5,200 nt of DNA. It comes from Verrucomicrobiota bacterium (GTDB taxonomy: Bacteria > Verrucomicrobiota > Kiritimatiellia > Kiritimatiellales > Tichowtungiaceae). Positions 1-4,715 of the stretch are shown one piece after another. The notes under the pieces were generated by a model that made no database searches, was not told where the DNA came from, and saw nothing but the letters and a program-made list of their open reading frames with translations. The translations under genes were made by a program, and so were the position numbers. The stretch covers positions 1 through 5,200 of the forward strand of contig JAUXCB010000133.1 of the NCBI GenBank assembly GCA_030619095.1. Direction: 5' to 3'. Within the stretch, counting starts at the first letter, position 1, and every line of letters starts with the position of its first letter.

Positions 1-377
1 CAAACAAAAGGAGCGCCGGGTTGTGTCACCGCCGTAATGTTCACAACCGACGCTCGGCCACGGGTCCAGTTCACATGCACTCGAGCCCGCCGGCCCTGAA
101 CACTTTCCAACTTCAAATTTATGGTGTGTCCGCCGACCCCCACTTTTATATTTTTCCCCGCAGAGAGTGCTACCGTCTTGCTCCCTTTTTGCCTAAACCG
201 TTTGTAGGGCATACGTTGCAGCTTCGGCATCAGGCCTGAAAGCGCTGCGTCCGAGGGCCCTTCCGCCTGATCAGCCGCGATCAATTGAATCCGAACACGA
301 ACCGTTTCCTGCGCCTCCGCGTGACCGGACACCCCCGACAAAGCGAGGCAAACCAACATGTAATACGTCATCTTCAT
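1..377 (-). CDS. exported protein of unknown function, third gene of the sigma/anti-sigma unit, 3' end outside window
   Basis: The frame is open from an ATG at 377-375 to the left edge, giving 125 codons without a stop, so the C-terminus lies outside the window. The first 22 residues form a signal peptide: MKMTYY, a hydrophobic core around residues 7-18, and a likely AEA cleavage site at 20-22. The mature part is basic and beta-like, with alternating VRVRIQL near its start, then SAGKNIKVGVGG and RARVHVNWTRG, and ends in the window at QPGAPFV. I do not recognise a named family. The start codon overlaps the anti-sigma stop as ATGA (377-374), which implies translational coupling; a second in-frame ATG lies at 371-369. 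The protein is probably periplasmic or surface-bound. Being locked to the sigma/anti-sigma pair, it may be a co-sensor or an output of that switch, which is inference. Confidence 0.72.
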   Translation of the reverse strand, partial: MKMTYYMLVCLALSGVSGHAEAQETVRVRIQLIAADQAEGPSDAALSGLMPKLQRMPYKRFRQKGSKTVALSAGKNIKVGVGGHTINLKLESVQGRRARVHVNWTRGRASVVNITAVTQPGAPFV

Positions 378-835
378 ATTCCGGACTCCAATTCAACGTC
401 ATCGAGCCAGATAACCGTCCATCCCGAATCGTGATCAGTATACACCATCGGTGATACGCCGGAAAGCGCAGAGTCCACATACTCGATCTCCGTCTGGAAG
501 ACGAACGCGTCGTCTCCTTTCCTCGACGGGATCCATACCGCCACAAGCACCAGACAGGCACAAACCACCGCCCCGGCCCGGACCCATAGCGGGGACCAGC
601 TTGGCTGCGGAGAATCTTTCAGGCGGATTTCCCGACGAACGTCCGATACCATACGTTCCGCCGACACCGGGGCCTCAATGGAATCTTCGCGCAACACGAT
701 CCCGACCGCCCGAAGCGCATCCGCACGGGCCTGGAGAGCCGGATCGGATTGAACCGCAGTGCTCACCGCCTCCCTTTTCTTCGGCGTCAAACTGTCATCA
801 ATCCAGGCAGAAAGAGTTTTATCCGTGATTTTCAT
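374..835 (-). CDS. single-pass membrane anti-sigma factor-like protein
   Basis: This 153-residue protein is coded directly after an ECF sigma gene. Residues 4-50 (TDKTLSAWIDDSLTPKKREA, then SDPALQARADALRAVG) resemble the helical N-terminal domain of anti-sigma factors that grips the sigma factor in the cytoplasm. Residues 83-102 are the only membrane segment (WVRAGAVVCACLVLVAVWIP), and the C-terminal 50 residues would be periplasmic, ending with SPMVYTDHDSGWTVIWLDD. The classical HxxxCxxC zinc motif is absent: the only cysteines (92, 94) lie in the membrane helix. I chose ATG 835 because it overlaps the sigma stop as ATGA; a longer frame reaching 913 would lie deep inside the sigma gene. The stop overlaps the next start in the same way. 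Function is inferred from position and architecture; inhibition of the sigma factor is not shown by sequence alone. Confidence 0.8.
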   Translation of the reverse strand: MKITDKTLSAWIDDSLTPKKREAVSTAVQSDPALQARADALRAVGIVLREDSIEAPVSAERMVSDVRREIRLKDSPQPSWSPLWVRAGAVVCACLVLVAVWIPSRKGDDAFVFQTEIEYVDSALSGVSPMVYTDHDSGWTVIWLDDVELESGI

Positions 836-1383
836 GATTGGCTTCCTTTCAGCAACTGTTGCATCTGTTTCCGCGCATTGTACAGGCGCGACATCACCGT
901 GCCCTCCCGGCACTTTACAATCTGGGAAATCTCCTTGTACGACAGGCCCTCGACCTCGCGTAAGATTAACACCATTCGCAGCTTTTCCGGCAGTTGATCC
1001 ATGGCTTGATAAAATTCCTGCTGGATTTCCGCGCGCATCATCGTCTGATCCGGTTGACTGCGGCGCCCCGAAGATCCAGAGGCCTCCAGTTCATCCATAT
1101 ATTCGTATTCATTGCGGCGTTTGACCTTCCGAAAATGATCCAACGCGGTTCGCGTGGCGATGGAATACAGCCAGGTGAAAAAAGAGGAGCGGCCTTTGAA
1201 TCGGGGGAGGTTCTTCCAAACTTTGATCCAGGTTTGCTGCGCCAGTTCCTGCGCCAGAAGCGGATCCCGCGCAGTTCGCATGAGCAGGCCCATGAGCCGG
1301 TCATGGTATGCGTACACGAGACTTTCAAAAGCGTCTTCATCGCCCCTTCCTGCCCGTTCGATAATGTTCGCGTCTTCGTCCAT
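832..1383 (-). CDS. ECF-type RNA polymerase sigma factor (sigma-70 family)
   Basis: The 183-residue product has the two-domain layout and length of extracytoplasmic function sigma factors. Region 2 spans about residues 16-90: DEDAFESLVYAYHDRL, then ELAQQTWIKVWKNLPRF, then FTWLYSIATRTALDHFRK, covering core binding and -10 recognition. A linker of about 40 residues rich in E, S, Q and R follows. Region 4 spans about 128-178, with LPEKLRMVLILREVEG followed by the helix-turn-helix LSYKEISQIVKCREGTVMSRL that reads the -35. Start ATG 1383 fits the beginning of region 2; the ribosome site in front is weak (CTGAGAA). The gene ends in an ATGA overlap with the anti-sigma gene, a classic regulator/antagonist pairing. 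The subgroup cannot be named from the sequence. I saw no convincing self-like ECF promoter in the 84 bp upstream. Confidence 0.94.
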   Translation of the reverse strand: MDEDANIIERAGRGDEDAFESLVYAYHDRLMGLLMRTARDPLLAQELAQQTWIKVWKNLPRFKGRSSFFTWLYSIATRTALDHFRKVKRRNEYEYMDELEASGSSGRRSQPDQTMMRAEIQQEFYQAMDQLPEKLRMVLILREVEGLSYKEISQIVKCREGTVMSRLYNARKQMQQLLKGSQS

Positions 1384-1401
1384 TTCTCAGAGTGCCGTTC
1401 C

Positions 1402-1432
1402 GCATCGGGGAACCTGACAGCTCCCACGATGC
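1402..1432 (-). promoter_or_regulatory. intergenic stem-loop between the exported-protein gene and the sigma gene
   Basis: The arms 1402-1411 and 1422-1432 pair over 10 bp with one bulged base (1426) around a 10-nt loop. On the transcribed minus strand no T-run follows, so this is not a textbook intrinsic terminator. It lies 18 bases ahead of the sigma ATG. It could be an RNA processing site, a partial attenuator letting the upstream gene be made in excess of the sigma factor, or an operator. The pairing is seen directly; the role is inference. Confidence 0.4.
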
Positions 1433-1467
1433 CGGAAGAATTCACCCGCCGCAAGCGTTCGCACCGC

Positions 1468-1902
1468 CTAATGCCACGCATATCGGTCGTGTGCATGACT
1501 CCGCGAACGACGGCTTCCATAAGAAACCCAGACCCTTTCTGTGCGAACATCGTAGCGCCCCGGCACCCAGCGAATGTCCCCTCGTCCACAACGCGAACCC
1601 GCTCGATCATAATGACCCGGAATCCACATCTTGACCCGCCGGGTTTCGTACCGGCCTGACGGACGGCGGTGATAGCGAGACCTCTCCACGATGACCGGAG
1701 AGCAGTACCCTGTCCTGGAGCGAATCTGAACAAAAGGGTGGTGACGGACATCGTCGTGGATCGAGTGGCTCACCGCATTGTTCAGAAACCAACCCCCAAG
1801 CAGGCCCCCGATCAGATAGCGTTCTTTTTTCCCGGCCTGGGCCGGTTGAGCGCCTGTTAATGCCGTCGCTACAGCAAGAATACAGATGATTTTTTTCTTC
1901 AT
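1468..1902 (-). CDS. small exported basic protein with paired WxPGxY motifs
   Basis: The 144-residue product starts with a clear signal peptide: MKKKIICILAVATALTG, probable cleavage after AQA at residue 23. The mature part opens with a short glycine-rich hydrophobic stretch (LIGGLLGGWFLNNAV, 30-44), then becomes very rich in Arg, His and Tyr. Two matching motifs, WIPGHYD (93-99) and WVPGRYD (112-118), sit 19 residues apart, each followed by a charged strand. Such WVPGHY-type repeats occur in small envelope proteins of unclear function. Cys67 and Cys105 could form a disulphide outside the cytoplasm. I chose ATG 1902 over an in-frame TTG at 1908 because a perfect AGGAGG (1914-1909) lies 6 bases before the ATG but abuts the TTG. 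It lies 84 bp upstream of the sigma gene on the same strand, so co-transcription or sigma control are both possible. Confidence 0.83.
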   Translation of the reverse strand: MKKKIICILAVATALTGAQPAQAGKKERYLIGGLLGGWFLNNAVSHSIHDDVRHHPFVQIRSRTGYCSPVIVERSRYHRRPSGRYETRRVKMWIPGHYDRAGSRCGRGDIRWVPGRYDVRTERVWVSYGSRRSRSHAHDRYAWH

Positions 1903-1908
1903 TTCCAA

Positions 1909-1914
1909 CCTCCT
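1909..1914 (-). promoter_or_regulatory. strong Shine-Dalgarno AGGAGG
   Basis: On the minus strand, AGGAGG stands 6 bases before ATG 1902 and fixes that start. It is much stronger than the site before the sigma gene, suggesting that the exported protein is made in larger amounts. Confidence 0.85.
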
Positions 1915-1959
1915 TTTGGTTTTGGTTTCAGGAGTACGACGACCGATATTCCAGTTTAT

Positions 1960-2115
1960 TCATTTTTTATTTCCTATTTCAGCTTTTTCGGCATCTGCGA
2001 CCCTCAACAGGGGGCTCAACGCCACTATCACCAATAGGAAAAGGAACAGCCTGCGGCAAAAATCACGGGCTGTTTCATCATGGAAGCATGGTTTGCTCAC
2101 AAATATGGCGACCAA
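1960..2115 (-). CDS. possible small membrane or exported peptide, 51 codons
   Basis: A short open frame on the minus strand begins with TTG 2115, five bases after GGAGG (2125-2121); an in-frame GTG lies at 2100. It would encode 51 residues: a polar start with two cysteines, RR, then the hydrophobic LFLFLLVIVALSPLL, then RVADAEKAEIGNKK. This reads like a membrane anchor, or a signal peptide with an ADA cleavage site that would leave only a tiny mature tail. It could be a small protein, a leader for the gene at 1902, or the worn start of a lost exported protein. Its TGA overlaps an ATG (1963) opening an 11-codon frame (MNKLEYRSSYS). Without comparative data this stays tentative. Confidence 0.28.
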   Translation of the reverse strand: MVAIFVSKPCFHDETARDFCRRLFLFLLVIVALSPLLRVADAEKAEIGNKK

Positions 2116-2215
2116 TCAATCCTCCAGCTCAACATGGATTTTGTAGAACATCTGGTCGCTTGCAGGGTGGTTGGTGTCGGTGGTTGACTCAGCTGTCCAC
2201 AGGATATTGGTTTTC
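2116..2215. other. intergenic stretch without a gene
   Basis: This is part of the divergent gap of about 420 bp between the minus-strand gene starting at 1902 and the ATPase at 2322. I find no convincing coding frame here on either strand. The plus strand at 2166-2183 contains GG repeats that could fold as a two-layer G-quadruplex. Confidence 0.4.
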
Positions 2216-2238
2216 AAAAAAGTTATAGAAACTTATTT
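2216..2238. repeat. AT-rich palindrome just upstream of the ATPase promoter
   Basis: AAAAAAGTT (2216-2224) and AACTTATTT (2230-2238) are inverted copies with one mismatch around ATAGA. The right arm touches the proposed -35 hexamer, a position suited to an activator or repressor site or to an UP-like element. The symmetry is seen; the role is inferred. Confidence 0.4.
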
Positions 2239-2265
2239 GCAGTTGTACCGGAATTTCGATATAAC
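2237..2265 (+). promoter_or_regulatory. sigma70-like promoter for the ATPase gene
   Basis: TTGCAG (2237-2242) and TATAAC (2260-2265) are separated by exactly 17 bp in an AT-rich stretch. The -10 is good (5 of 6); the -35 keeps only TTG. Transcription would begin near 2272, leaving a leader of about 50 bases. A second TATAAC at 2270-2275 comes from the tandem repeat. Confidence 0.5.
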
Positions 2266-2278
2266 CACATATAACTCA
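2259..2278 (+). repeat. 10-bp tandem direct repeat over the -10
   Basis: ATATAACCAC (2259-2268) is followed at once by ATATAACTCA (2269-2278); the first seven bases are identical. One helical turn apart and covering the -10 and start region, they could be a protein-binding pair or two overlapping -10 elements. Confidence 0.4.
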
Positions 2279-2286
2279 ATACAAGG

Positions 2287-2311
2287 TTTAGCCTGATCTA
2301 TTCAGGTTAGA
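2287..2311 (+). promoter_or_regulatory. leader hairpin overlapping the ATPase ribosome binding site
   Basis: TTTAGCCTGA (2287-2296) and TCAGGTTAGA (2302-2311) pair over 10 bp, including two G-U pairs, around the loop TCTAT. The Shine-Dalgarno AGAGG (2309-2313, 8 bases before ATG 2322) has three bases inside the stem, so folding could limit translation. The core CCTGA/TCAGG is also a perfect DNA palindrome and could be an operator. Confidence 0.5.
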
Positions 2312-2321
2312 GGCGTTCATT

Positions 2322-3512
2322 ATGGATAAAATCAAAAATCCTTTTTCTCCGGGGGCAGGATCTCCGCCGCCCGAATTGGTCGGACGGGATGATCTGATCG
2401 AAAGTGCCCGGGTGCTTCTGGGTCGGGTGCAGCAAAAACGCTCGGAAAAAAGCCTGATTCTCATTGGCTTGCGAGGGGTCGGGAAAACAGTCCTTCTCAA
2501 CGAAATAGAACGTCTCACCCGGAAATCGGGATACCACACGATCACTTTGGAAGCACATGAAAACAAATCTCTGGCCGCACTGCTTACCCCCCAACTCCGT
2601 CAGCTTCTTTTTGAACTGGATCGAATGACAGACTTCAGCGAAAAGGTTCGGCGCGGATTGAGCGTTTTGAAAAGCTTTGTCGGCAACGTAACCGTTACCG
2701 TCTCGGAAATAGAATTCGGTCTGGATATCGAGCCGGAACGCGGTTCTGCCGACAGTGGCGATCTGGAAGCCGATTTGCCCAACCTGTTTATTGCCGTGGC
2801 TGAAGCCGCCCAGGATCGGGGAACAGCCATTGCCCTGCTGATTGATGAAATCCAGTATTTTTCACAAAACGAACTGAGTGCACTCATCATGGCTATGCAC
2901 AAGATGCAACAGCGTCAACTCCCGCTCGTTCTGCTTGGTGCAGGATTGCCCATTTTGACCCGTCTGGCCGGAGAATCAAAATCATATGCCGAACGCCTTT
3001 TTGATTTTCCGCTCATCGGGCCGCTACCCCCTTCCGACGCACGGAAAGCACTTCAAGACCCCGTTCGACATGCAGGTGCCGAAATTACAAAAGATGCCAT
3101 TCGTCAAATCGTCGAGATCACACAAGGGTATCCCTATTTCATTCAGGAATGGGGATATCAGTCATGGAATCACGCAGAGAAATCCATCATTACACTCGAC
3201 GACGTAAAAGAAGCGACCGAAACCGTAGTGGCTCGATTGGACAAAAACTTTTTTCGAGTCCGTTTCGACCGGCTGACTCCCCGGGAAAAAGAATACCTTC
3301 GGGCCATGGCTCATCTAGGTTCCGCCCCCCAACGCTCCGGTGATATTGCAGCTGTTCTCGGAGTAAAAGTCGGCAGCCTCGGCCCCACTCGGGCGAAGCT
3401 CATTCACAAAGGAATGATATACAGCCCGGACTATGGGAATATGGCCTTCACCGTCCCTTTATTCGCTGAATTTATGCGGCGCACCATTCCGGAATTCAGA
3501 CCCCATTGCTAA
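2322..3512 (+). CDS. AAA+ ATPase with C-terminal winged-helix-like domain
   Basis: The 396-residue cytoplasmic protein is a P-loop ATPase of the broad Orc1/Cdc6-like and archaeal-ATPase type (AAA_16-like). Visible landmarks are ELVGRDDLI at 18-26 (the usual entry box), Walker A GLRGVGKT at 49-56, Walker B ALLIDEIQ at 171-178, a sensor-1-like LVLLGAGLP at 202-210, SYAERLFDF at 221-229, and the lid motif GYPYFIQEWG at 269-278. Residues about 316-387 (LTPREKEYLRAM, then GDIAAVLGV, then LIHKGMIYSPDYGNMAFTV) look like a winged helix for DNA binding. All core ATPase residues are present, so it should bind and hydrolyse ATP. ATG 2322 is supported by AGAGG 8 bases upstream. It stands alone, with no partner gene. 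Codon use is less GC-rich than in the transporter downstream, which fits acquisition. Its target and process are unknown; it could be a regulator or mobile cargo. Confidence 0.87.
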   Translation: MDKIKNPFSPGAGSPPPELVGRDDLIESARVLLGRVQQKRSEKSLILIGLRGVGKTVLLNEIERLTRKSGYHTITLEAHENKSLAALLTPQLRQLLFELDRMTDFSEKVRRGLSVLKSFVGNVTVTVSEIEFGLDIEPERGSADSGDLEADLPNLFIAVAEAAQDRGTAIALLIDEIQYFSQNELSALIMAMHKMQQRQLPLVLLGAGLPILTRLAGESKSYAERLFDFPLIGPLPPSDARKALQDPVRHAGAEITKDAIRQIVEITQGYPYFIQEWGYQSWNHAEKSIITLDDVKEATETVVARLDKNFFRVRFDRLTPREKEYLRAMAHLGSAPQRSGDIAAVLGVKVGSLGPTRAKLIHKGMIYSPDYGNMAFTVPLFAEFMRRTIPEFRPHC

Positions 3513-3642
3513 GTGTCCGCTCCAGTTGATGGGTTGCTCGTTGTTGGTTGTTCGGGTTATTTCGCCGAGGTGTTCATGTGTAAGCTGTTGCGCCATCAAC
3601 GAACAACGGCCGCGCAAACCAAGAGGTTTTGCAAGCGGACAC
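3513..3642. repeat. 130-bp segment bounded by 9-bp inverted repeats
   Basis: GTGTCCGCT (3513-3521), directly after the ATPase stop, has an exact inverted copy AGCGGACAC at 3634-3642. The interior is GTT-rich, with further short complementary pairs (3525-3532 with 3593-3600; 3547-3554 with 3600-3607), and has no credible gene. It may be a tiny non-autonomous element, the footprint of a transposon end, or a transcript-end structure. No target duplication was recognised. Confidence 0.35.
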
Positions 3643-3775
3643 GGAACTCCTCCCGGAGCCGCCGCCGGTCCGCCCTGCAGCTGCCCCGACCCATGAGGAC
3701 GGAACCAAGGTCGGCCGCAACGATCCCTGCCCCTGCGGCAGCGGTAAAAAATACAAAAAGTGCTGCGGGCAGTAG
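3584..3775 (+). pseudogene. secA: orphan SecA-type C-terminal tail with SEC-C zinc motif
   Basis: A 63-codon frame follows a TAA at 3581-3583 and has no ATG start. It reads a proline-rich linker (ELLPEPPPVRPAAAP) and then VGRNDPCPCGSGKKYKKCC before a TAG at 3773-3775. CxCx8CC is the SEC-C zinc module that ends SecA, the Sec translocase motor, where it binds SecB and ribosomes; it also occurs at the ends of a few other proteins. The linker-plus-motif layout fits the very end of SecA best, but the motor body of some 800 residues is not upstream: the ATPase and the inverted-repeat segment are. The right inverted repeat falls inside codons QADT, so the true remnant may begin near 3634. It is probably a dead fragment left by rearrangement. 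A short TTG-started zinc peptide cannot be excluded. Confidence 0.68.
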
Positions 3776-3847
3776 CCTCGCGCCGCCGGGCATTGCAAAT
3801 TGAACATTGATTATCGGGCGTTGCTCATGAACTATGCCTGCATGATT

Positions 3848-4657
3848 ATGAACTGGTTTATCGGGTTGAATCCAATTGTTCAGGCGCTGCTGGCCACGCT
3901 TTTCACATGGGGGGTCACCGCGCTCGGCGCGGCACTCGTCTTCTTTTTCAAAACCATTAACCGCAAGGCGCTCGATGCCATGCTCGGCTTCGCCGCCGGC
4001 GTGATGATCGCCGCGAGCTTCTGGTCGCTGCTGGCCCCGGCCATTGAAATGTCCGAGGGCACAGGCCTTCCGTCGTGGCTTCCCGCCGTGGTTGGATTTC
4101 TGCTGGGCGGAGCGTTTCTTCGCGGCATCGACTACGTTCTCCCGCATCTGCATCTGGACAAACCGATCGAAGAGGCCGAGGGAATTCACACCACTTGGCG
4201 CCGCAGTGTGCTGCTGGTGCTGGCGATCACACTCCACAATATTCCCGAAGGTCCCGCCGTCGGTGTCGCCTTTGGCGCGGCGGCCTGCGGCCTGCCGTCC
4301 GCCACGCTGGCGGGAGCGATTGCGCTCGCCATCGGAATCGGTATTCAGAATTTCCCTGAAGGCGCTGCGGTCTCCGTCCCGCTCCGCCGCGAAGGTCTCT
4401 CGCGCCGCAAGTGTTTCTGGTACGGCCAGCTCTCCGGCGCGGTCGAGCCGATCGCCGGGGTGCTCGGCGCGGCCGCCGTTCTGCTGATGCGCCCGATTCT
4501 CCCCTACGCGCTCGCCTTCGCCGCAGGGGCCATGATCTTCGTCGTCATCGAAGAACTCATCCCCGAATCGCAGGCGGAAAAGAACACCGATATCGCCACG
4601 CTGGGTGCCATGCTCGGCTTCGCCGTGATGATGACGCTTGATGTCGCGCTCGGGTAG
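3848..4657 (+). CDS. ZIP-family divalent metal transporter
   Basis: The 269-residue inner-membrane protein has about eight hydrophobic helices and the family's paired metal-site motifs. HNIPEG (130-135) and the helix-5 motif QNFPEG (167-172) supply H130, N131, E134 and Q167, N168, E171, and SGAVEP gives E200. This matches the binuclear site layout known for BbZIP, with Asn where BbZIP has Asp in helix 5. EELIPES (235-241) closes the family signature. A His-rich loop, LPHLHLDKPIEE, lies before helix 4. ZIP proteins bring zinc or similar metals into the cytoplasm; the exact metal cannot be told. No start has a clear Shine-Dalgarno. I chose ATG 3848 because homologues I recall begin near NWFIGLNPIVQALLATLFTWG; ATG 3842, ATG 3827 and TTG 3800 are in frame. 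It looks intact, unlike its neighbours on both sides. Confidence 0.9.
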   Translation: MNWFIGLNPIVQALLATLFTWGVTALGAALVFFFKTINRKALDAMLGFAAGVMIAASFWSLLAPAIEMSEGTGLPSWLPAVVGFLLGGAFLRGIDYVLPHLHLDKPIEEAEGIHTTWRRSVLLVLAITLHNIPEGPAVGVAFGAAACGLPSATLAGAIALAIGIGIQNFPEGAAVSVPLRREGLSRRKCFWYGQLSGAVEPIAGVLGAAAVLLMRPILPYALAFAAGAMIFVVIEELIPESQAEKNTDIATLGAMLGFAVMMTLDVALG

Positions 4658-4715
4658 TTAAGGAAAGTTCCCGACGGGTAACGGCGACAAAGACGGAGCG
4701 AAAGACCCGGTTGGT
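4658..4715. other. junction segment between the transporter and truncated pabB
   Basis: These 58 bases separate the transporter stop from the last recognisable pabB codon. The pabB reading frame stays open through them but encodes nothing PabB-like (TNRVFRSVFVAVTRREL). A weak inverted pair, GTTCCCG/CGGGTAAC, lies near 4667-4682, and no poly-T terminator is evident for either convergent gene. Confidence 0.4.

Noticed and set aside
1402..1432. Intrinsic terminator for the gene ending at 1468
   Set aside because: The stem is good but no T-run follows on the transcribed strand, so it is listed only as a stem-loop.
994..1659. A 221-codon plus-strand open frame antisense to the sigma gene
   Set aside because: No domain, no ribosome site, and composition typical of antisense to a GC-rich gene.
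1038..1751. A 237-codon minus-strand open frame crossing the sigma gene and the exported-protein gene
   Set aside because: It overlaps two well-supported genes in another frame, lacks a start signal, and is Arg/Ser-rich as expected of a shadow frame.
1886..2146. An 86-codon plus-strand open frame with a hydrophobic start
   Set aside because: Its start lies inside the oppositely oriented signal-peptide gene, there is no ribosome site, and the rest is low-complexity Ser/Asn/Arg.
2182..2210. TTGACT at 2184-2189 as a -35 for the ATPase
   Set aside because: No acceptable -10 lies 15-19 bp downstream; the pair at 2237/2260 has ideal spacing.
3525..3607. An integron attC-like fold from GTTGATGG/CCATCAAC and GTTGTTCG/CGAACAAC
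   Set aside because: The pairs are not nested and the conserved GTTRRRY / RYYYAAC boxes are missing; they reflect a GTT-rich stretch.
3596..4237. A 213-codon minus-strand open frame opposite the SecA tail and the transporter
   Set aside because: The opposite strand codes for the ZIP signature and the SEC-C motif; this frame has no recognisable features.
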